DNA from: Granulicella sp. dw_53
GTDB taxonomy: Bacteria; Acidobacteriota; Terriglobia; Terriglobales; Acidobacteriaceae
Length of the DNA: 64,000 nucleotides
Assembly (NCBI RefSeq): GCF_018449545.1
Contig: NZ_JAAVUR010000002.1
Coordinates: forward strand, 1-64,000
Direction: 5' to 3'
The translations under genes and the position numbers were made by a program. The notes under the pieces are model-generated. The model saw nothing but the letters and a program-made list of their open reading frames with translations. It was not told the DNA's origin and made no database searches. Shown piece by piece: positions 7,936 to 16,879 of the stretch (its first letter is position 1; each line of letters begins with the position of its first letter).

Positions 7936-8637
7936 CTATTGGGCTTCGGAGTCGGAGTTGTCGCCTTCTTCGATGAGGGAGGCGGAGCCGATGACGTCGA
8001 AGGTTAGGGGCTCTCCGGCGGTGGGCTGGAGGGTGACGCGGAGGGGCAGGCGCTGCCACGTTGCGGGCTGGCAGACGGGGATGAAGTGGTTGGCCTGGGG
8101 CCAGGGTCCGACGAGGCGCTGGAGGACGGGCCGGCGGGCTCCAAGCTGGGCGACTACGGCGACGAGGCCGCCTTTGGCGGTGGTGGCGATGCCGCAGTAG
8201 GCGGCGTAGTCGCGGAACCAGACGGCGTTGGAGATAGTTGGATCGAAGTCGGGGAGGTGGAGGGCGGTGATGTGTCCGGTGGCGCGGTCGACGAGGAGCC
8301 AAGGGCCGGGCTGCCAGGTCCAGTGTGGAGCGGACTCGGTGGGGAGGGACTCGTTGAGGTGGATGGCGCGGCGGATGGTGAAGCTACGGTCGGTGACGTC
8401 GTGGGGGTCGCCGGTGGTCCATTCCTTTTGGCGGTCGTCGACGAGGAGAGGACGGACTTTGAGGGTGGAGGTCTCGTCGGACTTGGAGTCGGGGGTGGCG
8501 TCGGGTTGGGTGTACGGTACGCGACGGACGGATCCGAGGGTGACGGTGTGGACCTTGGGGGCGGCGGCGAGAAGGGGTTGAGCGCAGGCGCAGAGGAGCA
8601 CTAGCAGGAGCACAGGAGCGGAGCGGAAGATCTGCAT
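7936..8637 (-). CDS. Secreted protein of unknown function
   Basis: 233 residues from ATG 8637 (MQIFRSAPVLLLVLLCACAQPLLAAAP), which gives a clean signal peptide; the frame is open 14 codons further upstream but those codons lack signal character. The mature part has motifs such as DDRQKEWTTGDPHDVTDRSF, WTWQPGPWLLVDR, VWFRDYAAYCG and ANHFIPVCQPATWQR, and an acidic C-terminus. I do not recognise a named family; predicted location is periplasm or outer surface. A lipoprotein processing at CAC is possible but not typical. It stands upstream of the zinc-ribbon gene on the same strand (34 bp gap), so the two may share a transcript. Confidence 0.7.
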   Translation of the reverse strand: MQIFRSAPVLLLVLLCACAQPLLAAAPKVHTVTLGSVRRVPYTQPDATPDSKSDETSTLKVRPLLVDDRQKEWTTGDPHDVTDRSFTIRRAIHLNESLPTESAPHWTWQPGPWLLVDRATGHITALHLPDFDPTISNAVWFRDYAAYCGIATTAKGGLVAVVAQLGARRPVLQRLVGPWPQANHFIPVCQPATWQRLPLRVTLQPTAGEPLTFDVIGSASLIEEGDNSDSEAQ

Positions 8638-8944
8638 TGAGGCAGAGTACGGGGTAGGCGATTGCAATTCAAGAAGCAAGCTGAAAATAGCCGATGTGAG
8701 AGCGATCGAAATGAAGGTGGGAAGAAATGGGTGATAGAAGGATAATTTCTACTGCGAGTAGGACGGATTTTCCAGAGGAGAACACTTTAAGTGAATGATG
8801 ACGCCGAGATTGTTGCATCCGAAGCTCTCCACAGGGAAGGCCAGAGTAGTATGGTGAAAAGAGAGCGCGGTACCGAGTCCGGGGTGCAGAATCGCGTTCC
8901 CCCGCGTTATATCCCAGACGAAAACGAAAGGAAATGATCAATTT

Positions 8945-9463
8945 ATGTGGAAACCAAATCAGCCCGGCAACAACACTCCCTCGAGCCCCGAGCCGGTGCG
9001 TCCGGTGACGCCAACGGGAACAACTTTTGAGGCGACCGCGGCACGTCCGACGGTCGGTGCAGGTGCAGCCTCGGCGGTGCCGACGGGTGAGCAGGCGACG
9101 ATCGGCAAATCGCTGATCGTGAAGGGCGAGCTTTCAGGTTCGGAGTCGCTTTACATCGACGGTAAGGTAGAAGGCGCGATCAATCTGCCCGGCAACCGGG
9201 TGACGATTGGCCGCAATGGCCAGGTGGCGGCGAATATTGTCGCACGCGAGATTGTGGTTTTGGGCAAGGTACGCGGGAACTGCCAGGCGAGTGACCGCGT
9301 GGACATCCGCAGCGAAGGTTCGCTGACCGGCGATGTGATCGCGGCGCGAATTTCGATCGAGGATGGCGCGTTCTTCAAGGGTGGCATCGATATCCGCAAG
9401 CCGGGTGCAGAGGCCAAGGGTGCTCCGGCGCCTGTCGCTGAACCAGTGAAGGTGGAAGTTTAA
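8945..9463 (+). CDS. Bactofilin (polymer-forming cytoskeletal protein)
   Basis: 172 residues. The N-terminal ~55 residues are Pro/Thr/Ala-rich and likely disordered. The central domain (~56-150) shows the short beta-helical repeats of bactofilins: TIGKSLIVKGELSGSESLYIDGKVEG, GNRVTIGRNGQVAANIVAREIVVLGKVRG, VDIRSEGSLTGDVIAARISIEDGAFFKGGIDI (given in pieces). The C-terminus is an Ala/Pro/Lys tail. Bactofilins polymerise without nucleotide into filaments that organise cell shape or envelope enzymes. It appears to be a single gene ended by a strong terminator. Confidence 0.92.
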   Translation: MWKPNQPGNNTPSSPEPVRPVTPTGTTFEATAARPTVGAGAASAVPTGEQATIGKSLIVKGELSGSESLYIDGKVEGAINLPGNRVTIGRNGQVAANIVAREIVVLGKVRGNCQASDRVDIRSEGSLTGDVIAARISIEDGAFFKGGIDIRKPGAEAKGAPAPVAEPVKVEV

Positions 9464-9487
9464 GCTTTCGGTTTCCTTTTGTTGTGA

Positions 9488-9519
9488 AGTGGCTCCAGCT
9501 TCGGCTGGGGCCATTTTTA
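9488..9519 (+). terminator. Rho-independent terminator after bactofilin
   Basis: GGCTCCAGC (9491-9499), TTCG tetraloop, GCTGGGGCC (9504-9512) then ATTTTTAT. The UUCG-type loop and T run make it convincing. It touches the stop of the convergent DUF2752 gene and may act in both directions. Confidence 0.88.
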
Positions 9520-9894
9520 TGGCAGATTCCGGATGATGGTGAAGATGGCTGAGATGGCCAGGAGGGAGTAGATGGCGTAGCCGGGAGGTTGCTGTCGTTT
9601 CGGTTGCCGGGATTGGTATGCGATGTAGAGCAGCGCTATGGGGATGAGGAGGGTGGTGAGGGGATTGAGGTGGAAGGCTTCGCGTAGGTGGCCGTGGAGG
9701 AGCGCGGCCAGGGCGCGGGTGGCACCGCAACCGGGGCATTGCAGGTGGAAGAGGGTGTAGACGGGGCAGCGTGGATAGAAGGGGTAGCGGTCCGGCGGGA
9801 AGCGGAGAAGGAGTGCTGCGACTGTAGGTATGGCAAACCAGGGTGCAGCCGCGCTCGCGAAGGTTGCGATGCGGCTGCGGGTTGGCAGGATCAC
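9517..9894 (-). CDS. DUF2752 membrane protein
   Basis: 125 residues with three hydrophobic segments and the DUF2752 signature: FYPRCPVYTLFHLQCPGCGATRALAALLHG (shown in part as CPGCGATRA near residue 54) and HLNPLTTLLIPIAL. The family is a conserved inner-membrane protein of unknown function whose CPGCG cysteines may bind metal. It begins with GTG at 9894 that overlaps the TGA of the upstream GYF-domain gene (GTGA), so the pair is translationally coupled. In many genomes DUF2752 genes sit beside GYF or DUF4870-like membrane proteins, in line with this pairing. Confidence 0.88.
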   Translation of the reverse strand: MILPTRSRIATFASAAAPWFAIPTVAALLLRFPPDRYPFYPRCPVYTLFHLQCPGCGATRALAALLHGHLREAFHLNPLTTLLIPIALLYIAYQSRQPKRQQPPGYAIYSLLAISAIFTIIRNLP

Positions 9895-10577
9895 AGCGTT
9901 CCCCGGTAGCGGAGGGTCTGCTTGGCTTCGTTGACCTGGTTGAGCTTGTACTGGAAGTAGATGCCTCCGAAGAAGAAGGTGAGGACGGGGCCGATGCGAA
10001 GGCCGACGGGCTCGACGCCGTTGTAGTGGCGCTCGAGGTCCTCACGCAGGCTGTAGCGGGCGATAAGCCGGATGATCCAGGCGATGACGATGGTGATAGC
10101 GCCGATGTAGTTGGGGCGGACGGGCTGACGATGCATGACGGCGAATGCATTGCCGAAGGAGGAGCCGAAGTTTGCCAGGAGGAAGACGGTCGCGATGATG
10201 TAAAAGATCAGTGCCTTGCTGATGGGTTCGATCCTCTTTGCCCAGGCGGCGAGGATGAGGTTCCAGACGATCTGGAAGAAGCCGCAGGTGAGGATATCGA
10301 AGAGGAGCAGGAGGCCCCAGTTGAGGTTAGGCGGATCGGGGTAGACGCCTAGCGGGGCGGCGTAGGCGACGGGTGCGATATACGGCTGGGTGGGGATGGC
10401 GGCGCCGGAGGCTGCGAGCAGTTGCGAGACGGGAACCCAGTTGGGTGGATCTTCGGGCTGGGATACATCGTGGGCGAGGTCGGTGGGGAGGACGTTGCCG
10501 GTGGCAACGTAGCGCTGGAGATCTTCGAGGGTGTAGGGACCGTAGAGCTGACCGTTGCGTGATACCTGATAGGACAT
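9891..10577 (-). CDS. GYF_2-domain membrane protein
   Basis: 228 residues from ATG 10577, chosen because CAGGAGTCACG precedes it; the frame is open upstream but that part looks non-coding. Residues 1-55 are a GYF_2/DUF4339 domain (SYQVSRNGQLYGPYTLEDLQRYVATGNVLPTDL, quoted in part), which in eukaryotes binds proline-rich peptides. A Pro/Ala linker follows, then four hydrophobic segments (WGLLLLFDILTCGFFQIVW, ALIFYIIATVFLLANFG, YIGAITIVIAWIIRLIA, VLTFFFGGIYFQYKLN). It is probably an inner-membrane protein with a cytosolic adaptor domain. The stop codon overlaps the GTG start of the DUF2752 gene. Confidence 0.85.
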   Translation of the reverse strand: MSYQVSRNGQLYGPYTLEDLQRYVATGNVLPTDLAHDVSQPEDPPNWVPVSQLLAASGAAIPTQPYIAPVAYAAPLGVYPDPPNLNWGLLLLFDILTCGFFQIVWNLILAAWAKRIEPISKALIFYIIATVFLLANFGSSFGNAFAVMHRQPVRPNYIGAITIVIAWIIRLIARYSLREDLERHYNGVEPVGLRIGPVLTFFFGGIYFQYKLNQVNEAKQTLRYRGTL

Positions 10578-10773
10578 CGTGACTCCTGAAGTCGGTGGGG
10601 CGTAAGTGTCGTAGACCGATGAAAACACGGCGCTGGATTCTAGACAACGGCTTTCGGAGTATCTGGTGGTGGAGCATGGGGTCGGGTCTTTCCAAGAGTC
10701 GAGTATTCCTTTATGGAAATAGTTTCCAAACGATACTTCAGCCCTGTATAACGGCTGCGGAGAGGTATGAACG

Positions 10774-12408
10774 ATGGAGCGACTTGTACGAGGAATGGGA
10801 TGGGCGGTTCGAGGGGTCGTGGCGTTGGGGATGTTCGCCGGTGTTGCTGGCAGCGCGCAGGAGTTGCCGCGGCTGGTCCAGGAGCAGGGACGGGCGACGC
10901 TGATGGTGGATGGCAAACCGTATCTGGTGCTGGGGGCGCAGGTGGATAACTCCAGTGGCTGGCCCGAGCGGTTGAAGCAGATATGGCCCGCAGCGGAACG
11001 GATGCGGCTGAATACGCTGGAGGTTCCGGTTTACTGGGAGCAGATGGAGCCGGAGCGTGGGCGGTTCGACTTCAAGGTGGTGGACGATGTGCTCGCGCAG
11101 GCTCGGGAGCATAAGGTGCGGCTGGTGCTGTTGTGGTTTGGGACGTGGAAGAACGGCAAGATGCACTATGTGCCGCAGTGGGTGAAGCAGGATGTGGTCG
11201 GGTATCCGAGGATGAGGACGAAGGAAGGCAAGGCGATCGATGTGCTGAGCCCGAATGCGGCGGCGAATCTGGATGCGGACCGGACGGCCTTCAGTGCGTT
11301 GATGAAGCATCTGCGCGAGGTGGATGCACAGCATACCGTGGTGATGATGCAGGTGGAGAACGAGTCGGGGTCATTGGGTTCGGTGCGCGACTTCGGGCCG
11401 GCAGGGCAGCAGGAGTTCAAGGGACCGGTGCCGGCTGAGGTAGTGCAAGCGGCGGGGAAGAGTGCGGGTAGCTGGACGCAGGTCTTTGGGGAGGATGCGG
11501 ACGAGACGTTTGCCGCATGGAGCGTGGCTCGGTACATCAATGCGGTGACGGCTGCGGGCAAGAAGGAGCTGGCGCTTCCGATGTATGTGAACAACTGGTT
11601 GAAGAGTCCGAGGGCGTATCCGGTGACGACGATTCCGGGGGAGGACTATCCCAGCGGCGGGCCGACGATCAACATGATGGCGGTGTGGAAGGCTGTGGCT
11701 CCGGCGATCGATGTTCTGGCTCCGGATATCTATGTTCCCAACAGCGAACGGTATCGCGGGGTGATGAAAGATTTTCATACGGCTGCGAATCCGCTGCTGA
11801 TTCCGGAGAGCCTGGGGTTCGAGCCGTTTCCGGGTGCGAGCGGATATGCGCGGTATCTGTTCTACGCGGTGGGGGATGGGGCGATTGGGTTTGCGAACTT
11901 CGGGTTGGACCGGGTGCATCTGGACGAGCCTCTGAACGCGGAGATGATGGCGCAGATTGAAGGGTTCCGGCTGCTAGGGTCGTTTGATCGGGAGCTGGCT
12001 GTGCTCTCGTTTGCGGGTAAGGTGCAGACGGCGGTGGAGGAGAACGGGATTGCGCAGCGGGAGCTGGCGTTTGGGACGTGGCGGGCGGTGGTCTCTTATC
12101 CTCCGGCTTATGATCCTCCGGCGTCTCCGGTCTCGACAAGCTCAGATACGACGCAGTTGCGGGTGGGACGGGCAATGGTCGCACAGCTTGGGTCGGATGA
12201 GTTTCTGGTGGCGGGGATCGATTGCCGGGTGCAGTTTGCTGGGTCGATTCACTCCGGCAAGCAGGTGCAGTTGCTGCAGGTAGAGGAGGGGCGCTACGAG
12301 GGGACGAGGTGGATTCCTACGCGCCTGTGGAATGGGGATGAGACGGACTACGGATTGAACTTCGGCGGCAAGGGATCTTTGCTGCGGGTTAAGGTTGGGA
12401 GTTATTGA
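10774..12408 (+). CDS. GH35-type beta-galactosidase with DUF5597 C-terminus, secreted
   Basis: 544 residues with a signal peptide (MERLVRGMGWAVRGVVALG... AQE). The catalytic barrel shows GH35 landmarks: YWEQMEPERGRFDF, the acid/base Glu197 in MMQVENESGS, and a nucleophile candidate in LLIPESLGFEPFPG near residue 350. The C-terminal ~170 residues correspond to the DUF5597 part found in this GH35 subgroup (ITALWN-like sequence RWIPTRLWNGDETDYGLNF). It would cleave terminal beta-galactosides, probably in the periplasm. The last codon overlaps the ATG of the next hydrolase gene (TGATG), so the two enzymes are coupled. Confidence 0.9.
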   Translation: MERLVRGMGWAVRGVVALGMFAGVAGSAQELPRLVQEQGRATLMVDGKPYLVLGAQVDNSSGWPERLKQIWPAAERMRLNTLEVPVYWEQMEPERGRFDFKVVDDVLAQAREHKVRLVLLWFGTWKNGKMHYVPQWVKQDVVGYPRMRTKEGKAIDVLSPNAAANLDADRTAFSALMKHLREVDAQHTVVMMQVENESGSLGSVRDFGPAGQQEFKGPVPAEVVQAAGKSAGSWTQVFGEDADETFAAWSVARYINAVTAAGKKELALPMYVNNWLKSPRAYPVTTIPGEDYPSGGPTINMMAVWKAVAPAIDVLAPDIYVPNSERYRGVMKDFHTAANPLLIPESLGFEPFPGASGYARYLFYAVGDGAIGFANFGLDRVHLDEPLNAEMMAQIEGFRLLGSFDRELAVLSFAGKVQTAVEENGIAQRELAFGTWRAVVSYPPAYDPPASPVSTSSDTTQLRVGRAMVAQLGSDEFLVAGIDCRVQFAGSIHSGKQVQLLQVEEGRYEGTRWIPTRLWNGDETDYGLNFGGKGSLLRVKVGSY

Positions 12409-14609
12409 TGAGACGGTGTGTAACTAGTTTTGTTGCTTTTATGGCGATCGGATCGGCGGCGCAGACCGCTAGTGCGCAGGCCTGGCAGACGCTTCAGATG
12501 CCGACGGCTGCGGCGGTGCAGCGGGTGTGGACTGATCCACCGGCGGAGTATGGGCCGGAGCCCTACTACGGGCTGAACGGAGCGGTAGATGAGGCGGTGA
12601 TCCGGCGGGATCTGGATACGATGAAGGCGCTGGGGTACCGGGCGGTTACGGTGCAGTATGGCTATGGGTCGAAGTATGTGTATCTGTCGGCGGAGTGGTT
12701 CCAGTTCTTTCGGACGTTTGTGGAAGAGGCCAAGAGCCGGGGGATGCGGGTCTGGATCGTGGACGACGCCGGGTATCCGAGTGGATTTGCGGGAGGCAAG
12801 TTCACGGAGTCGAAGCCAGAGCTTCGGATGCAGGCTTTGGTGGCGGCGGAGAAGATTCCTGCGAGTGGCGGGGAGACGATTACGCGGAGTTTGAAGCCGG
12901 AGACGGTCGCGGTGACGGCTTTGAATGCGGCGGATGGTAAGAGTGTAGCGATTCCGGTCACAAACGGAGCGATTGCGTGGACGGCTCCGGCGGGGAAGTG
13001 GACGGTGGTAGTAGTCGAGCATCAGTTCAGCACGTCGCCGACGCGGAGCGATACGAATCCAAAGCGGGTGAAGGATGGGTCGCAGTCGCTGGAGGACTAT
13101 CTCAATCCGGAGGCGACGAAGCAGTATCTGGCGTTTACGCACGAGCAGTACAAGAAGTATGTCGGCGATGAGTTTGGGAAGACCATCATGGGGTTTCGCG
13201 GGGATGAGCCGGACTATTCGATTCGTGGGCTGCCCTGGACTCCGGGGTTCTTCGATGAGTTTCAGCGGGTGAAGGGGTACGATCTGCGGCCGTATCTGGC
13301 GGGCTTTTTTGTGGCGAAGCCAGACGAGATGACCGAGGTGGAGCGGAGGGTCAAGGCGGACTACTTCGATGTGTTTGCGCGGATGTTTCGCGATGGGTTC
13401 TTCAAGGTTCAGGGAGATTGGTGTGCCGCGAATCACCTGGAGTATCAGGTGCATTTAAACCATGAAGAGATGGAGATGCACCTGGTGCAGAGCGAGGGTG
13501 AGTTCTTTCGCGATATGCGTTATGTGCAGGTGCCGGGGATCGATTCGATCTGGCACCAGATATGGAAGGACACGGTGTCGGACTTTCCGAGGCTGGCGAG
13601 TTCGGTGTCGCATGTGTACGGCAGGCCGAGGGCGTTTACGGAGAGCTTCGCGGCGTACCGGCCAGAGCCGGATGTGGAGATGGCGCGGTATGTGTTGAAC
13701 GAGCAGTTCGTGCGCGGCGTGAATCTGGTCGAGACGATGTACTTTCCGGCGAGCTCGACGGCTGGGCGGCAGCCTTCGCCTTATATGCGTGAGGCGGGGT
13801 ATCCGGAGTTGTTGAGCTATGTGCGGCGGATGAGTTATCTGCTGTCGATGGGGAGACCTGCGGCGAAGGTGGCGTTGTATCTGCCTTCGAGCGCGATGTG
13901 GCTGGGAGATGAGGCCGCGGATACGGCTTTTGTTTCGACGGAGAGGATGCTGTCGGAGAGGCAGATCGACTTCGATGTGGTGAGCGAGGATGCTCTGGCT
14001 GAGGATCTGAAGTTATCTAAGAGCGGGTTCGAGACGCTTAGCGGGAGTGCTTACTCTACTGTGATTTTGCCGGGAGAGAGTGTGCTCTCGGAGGTGGTGC
14101 TGACGCGGCTGAAGGAGTTTGCTGCGGGTGGGGGGAAGGTGCTGTTTCTGGGGAGCACTCCGAAGTTGATTTCGGGTGAGACGTATAAGGATGCACGCGC
14201 GGCTACTGCTGCTGATTTTGTGTGGGCGAAGGTGGAGGTGTCGGCCCAGTTGCCGGCTACGCCTACTCCTCCCGCACAGCCGCCTGCGAGTGCTCCGGAG
14301 CCGCTGGTGGTGCCTGCGGCGATGGCTGAGGCAGTGCGCGGTATCGGTGATATCTCTCTCGATACCCAGGATGTCGCGTTGCGGGTGATGAAGCGCAGGC
14401 TGAAGGACTCAGATGTGTATGTGTTCTTCAATGAAGGGCCGACGGCGATGTCGCACCTGGTGACTTTGCATGGCGACGCGCAGATGGTGGAGGAGTGGGA
14501 TCCGGCGACGGGGACCGTGCGGGCGATCAGCGCTCGGCGGGAGACGGAGGAGATGTCGGTTCAGTTGGAGTTGAAGCCTTATGAGCTGCGGGTGTTGATG
14601 GTGCGGTAG
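12408..14609 (+). CDS. GH106-like glycoside hydrolase (putative alpha-L-rhamnosidase), secreted
   Basis: 733 residues from ATG 12408, which overlaps the preceding TGA. Signal peptide MRRCVTSFVAFMAIGSAAQTASAQ. The barrel contains MRVWIVDDAGYPSGFAGG, a landmark of GH106 and related enzymes (WPSG-type motif), FRGDEPDYSI, HLNHEEMEMHLVQSEGEFF and YGRPRAFTESF, with several acidic residues suited to catalysis. A Pro/Ala linker near residue 620 precedes a small C-terminal beta domain. GH106 members release alpha-L-rhamnose from pectic rhamnogalacturonan. Pairing with GH35 and a nearby GH28 supports pectin side-chain breakdown. The family call is from motif memory and could instead be a close relative. 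Confidence 0.75.
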   Translation: MRRCVTSFVAFMAIGSAAQTASAQAWQTLQMPTAAAVQRVWTDPPAEYGPEPYYGLNGAVDEAVIRRDLDTMKALGYRAVTVQYGYGSKYVYLSAEWFQFFRTFVEEAKSRGMRVWIVDDAGYPSGFAGGKFTESKPELRMQALVAAEKIPASGGETITRSLKPETVAVTALNAADGKSVAIPVTNGAIAWTAPAGKWTVVVVEHQFSTSPTRSDTNPKRVKDGSQSLEDYLNPEATKQYLAFTHEQYKKYVGDEFGKTIMGFRGDEPDYSIRGLPWTPGFFDEFQRVKGYDLRPYLAGFFVAKPDEMTEVERRVKADYFDVFARMFRDGFFKVQGDWCAANHLEYQVHLNHEEMEMHLVQSEGEFFRDMRYVQVPGIDSIWHQIWKDTVSDFPRLASSVSHVYGRPRAFTESFAAYRPEPDVEMARYVLNEQFVRGVNLVETMYFPASSTAGRQPSPYMREAGYPELLSYVRRMSYLLSMGRPAAKVALYLPSSAMWLGDEAADTAFVSTERMLSERQIDFDVVSEDALAEDLKLSKSGFETLSGSAYSTVILPGESVLSEVVLTRLKEFAAGGGKVLFLGSTPKLISGETYKDARAATAADFVWAKVEVSAQLPATPTPPAQPPASAPEPLVVPAAMAEAVRGIGDISLDTQDVALRVMKRRLKDSDVYVFFNEGPTAMSHLVTLHGDAQMVEEWDPATGTVRAISARRETEEMSVQLELKPYELRVLMVR

Positions 14610-14611
14610 TG

Positions 14612-15370
14612 TCATCCCAAAGAGTTTGTTGCGTCGGTCGAGGCCCGTTTCGACAGTAAGGTTGCGATGTTTTCCGCGAGGAGATTCGCCCAGGCTTTGT
14701 ATAGATTTTCGCCGGGGTGGAATCCGTCTTCCGCCATGTCCTTTGGGTTCGAGGCCCATTGAAGCGAGACGTAGGTCAAGTTTTGTTGGAGAGCAGTCCA
14801 TCGCCGGAGATGCTCGTCGAGGAGATGTGCGTATCTCCCCAAGTACCATCGCAGCGGTTGCGGAGCTGCTGACGCGATGTGCAATGGAGGGAGGCCGCTG
14901 ATAGCGCCAAACCTTGCTCCGGTCTGCTTCGCGACCGCATCGACTAAGTTTTTGTAGTCTGCGATGAACTTCAGAGGTGCGGTCTGAGATGTAACGTCGT
15001 TGGTTCCAAGAGCTGTAATTAGTACATCAGCGGTTGGGATCTGATGGGCTCTCACCAACTCCAATGCTTGTTTGGTATTCACACCTGATTTAGCCACCAT
15101 CTGCCAATGGATAGATCGGCCGAGGCGTTCGGCTAGATTTGCCGCCACTTGGGGTGCGAGGGCCGCAGATTGATGCCTTGCGCCGACGCCTGCCATCGTG
15201 GAATCACCTACGAAGAGCAGCTTCAGGGGTGATTGAGAACCCTCAATCGTAACGATGCCGCTTCTCTCACCTTCGGCTTCCTTAAGTCGCAGAGCGGTGC
15301 GTCGAAGTCTTCGACCCTGCGCCAGGAGCACAGGGCCGAGCAGCAGCTTATAGAGCGTAGTCAATCTCAT
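14612..15370 (-). CDS. SGNH/GDSL-type hydrolase
   Basis: 252 residues. Block I nucleophile is in LKLLFVGDSTMAGVGA (GDST, Ser near residue 57), block III-like Asn in ITALGTNDVTS (GTND), and block V Asp/His in MAEDGFHPGENLY. This is a complete SGNH triad layout, so it is likely an esterase or acetylhydrolase. The N-terminus (LTTLYKLLLGPVLLAQGRRLRR) could be a short membrane anchor. It converges on the GH106-like gene with only 2 bp between stops and could deacetylate plant polysaccharide; this role is inferred from context only. Base composition is slightly lower in GC than the hydrolases. Confidence 0.85.
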   Translation of the reverse strand: MRLTTLYKLLLGPVLLAQGRRLRRTALRLKEAEGERSGIVTIEGSQSPLKLLFVGDSTMAGVGARHQSAALAPQVAANLAERLGRSIHWQMVAKSGVNTKQALELVRAHQIPTADVLITALGTNDVTSQTAPLKFIADYKNLVDAVAKQTGARFGAISGLPPLHIASAAPQPLRWYLGRYAHLLDEHLRRWTALQQNLTYVSLQWASNPKDMAEDGFHPGENLYKAWANLLAENIATLLSKRASTDATNSLG

Positions 15371-15632
15371 CGCGAACCTTTTGAGTCTCTCTAACGACTT
15401 GCCAAGTGTATTGCCTTAGGGATAGTGCTACGAAAGTTTGCGAAGGTGAACGTCGACGCTACGGGCTCCCGCTTTGGTTGTGGGGGTGTTTCTCATGCGA
15501 GGTTGAGAATCTTTTCCCATTTCGTGTTCGAAGGTTTGCGGCTACGTTGGTTGAGCTTGTGGTTCGTGTATATCCGCATAGTGAGGGCTTCACTTGTGGC
15601 AACCGTCTTTTGCTCCTTGAAAGGTAGAAGCA

Positions 15633-16829
15633 ATGAGAATCGGATTCAGAGTTTTATTCGCCGTAGCAATCGCAATCTCTTCGATGGCCGCCTATGCGAG
15701 CCCCATTGTGTATCACGTCGACTACCAGAATAACGGTGTTCTCCTGGTTGGAACGATCACGACCGATGGAAAGCTGGGGAAGCTCGCTTCGGAAGATATC
15801 GTTGACCTTCATTTGATCGCCTCCACTACCGGTTTGCCGGGCACTGTGATCTATCCGTTGGGCTATTCCATTGTGACGATCCATTCGATGTCGGTGACCG
15901 CGACGACAGAGGGGCTCTTCTTCGACACGACGGATCGTGGTGGATCTCTGATTATTACGGAGAACCTCCACGACACGACCGAGGTCGTTCTGCGAGGCAA
16001 CAGCATGGCGATCTATGGGGTGAGTGAACCGATCTCGGGGAACTACGAGTTCGCGTCGGCCGCTACTCCGCCGCCGGTGCCCGTGCCTCCGATCCGGTTC
16101 CACGCGTCGGCCAGTACGATCTCCGGCACTGTCACGAAGACAATTGAGGGAAGGTCGCCGGTTATCAGGACGATCGGTGCGTCCGATACAGCCACGGCCG
16201 CTACGGACCTGAACACTGTCACGGACCAGGTTCCGAATCCGGGCAATTCGCAGACGGTCTTCGATGTGCCGATCTACAACCTGCGGAATATTGAGAACTC
16301 CGCAACGACCGACTACACCATAGCTTTGGATGACGGTATCGCCGAAACAAAGACCGGGCCGGGCAGCTTCCTGAATGGGCTCGTCTACTGGCAGAGTAAC
16401 GATGACCGATTGTCCTGCAAGGGAGATGCCGCCATTTCGAACCGGGTGGACTGCACTTCCACCGAGATCCTCTCTGGGCTGCTCATCAACCGGGTGGGGA
16501 TTCATGCTGGCAAGTATCCGGCGGGAACCTCGTTTCCAGTCTCTGGAAAGATCAACGACCCCAATTGCGCGATTCTCGGCGTGGAGACGTTTAGCGGATA
16601 TCTGATTCTGCAGGAGAGCCGGATTACTGGTCTAGGGACCGGCGGCGTCACCGCAGGGTTGGCAGGGCTGCACCTGGTCGGGACTGCTTCCTGCGTCTCT
16701 GTATTGCCAGGGCGCTCTTTTACCACTCAATACGACATGACGGCAGAGAACGTGTCGCTTCCGAACTATGACACCGGCTCGGGGAACTCTGCCACTCCCT
16801 ATACTGCTTTTTCTCTGCAGATACAGTGA
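15633..16829 (+). CDS. Secreted protein of unknown function
   Basis: 398 residues. Signal peptide MRIGFRVLFAVAIAISSMAAYA with likely cleavage before SPIVYHVDY; ribosome-binding site GAAAGGTAGAAGC precedes the ATG. The mature protein is rich in Thr, Ser, Gly and beta-strand patterns, has a proline hinge (PPPVPVPP) near residue 150 and four widely spaced cysteines in the second half. It lacks a PEP-CTERM or sorting signal. The first ~120 residues resemble the beta-sandwich style of exported structural proteins. I do not recognise a family; function unknown. Confidence 0.7.
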   Translation: MRIGFRVLFAVAIAISSMAAYASPIVYHVDYQNNGVLLVGTITTDGKLGKLASEDIVDLHLIASTTGLPGTVIYPLGYSIVTIHSMSVTATTEGLFFDTTDRGGSLIITENLHDTTEVVLRGNSMAIYGVSEPISGNYEFASAATPPPVPVPPIRFHASASTISGTVTKTIEGRSPVIRTIGASDTATAATDLNTVTDQVPNPGNSQTVFDVPIYNLRNIENSATTDYTIALDDGIAETKTGPGSFLNGLVYWQSNDDRLSCKGDAAISNRVDCTSTEILSGLLINRVGIHAGKYPAGTSFPVSGKINDPNCAILGVETFSGYLILQESRITGLGTGGVTAGLAGLHLVGTASCVSVLPGRSFTTQYDMTAENVSLPNYDTGSGNSATPYTAFSLQIQ

Positions 16830-16849
16830 GGGGCAGAGTTCGACTCTCG

Positions 16850-16879
16850 GCTCTAGGCGTCGATGGAGACACCTAGAGC
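16850..16879. terminator. Hairpin between convergent genes
   Basis: GCTCTAGG (16850-16857) pairs perfectly with CCTAGAGC (16872-16879), with further GTC/GAC pairing inside. It spans the stop of the GH28 gene and lies 20 bp after the convergent secreted-protein gene. There is no strong T run, so it may be a weak bidirectional terminator or simply an RNA-stabilising stem. Confidence 0.5.
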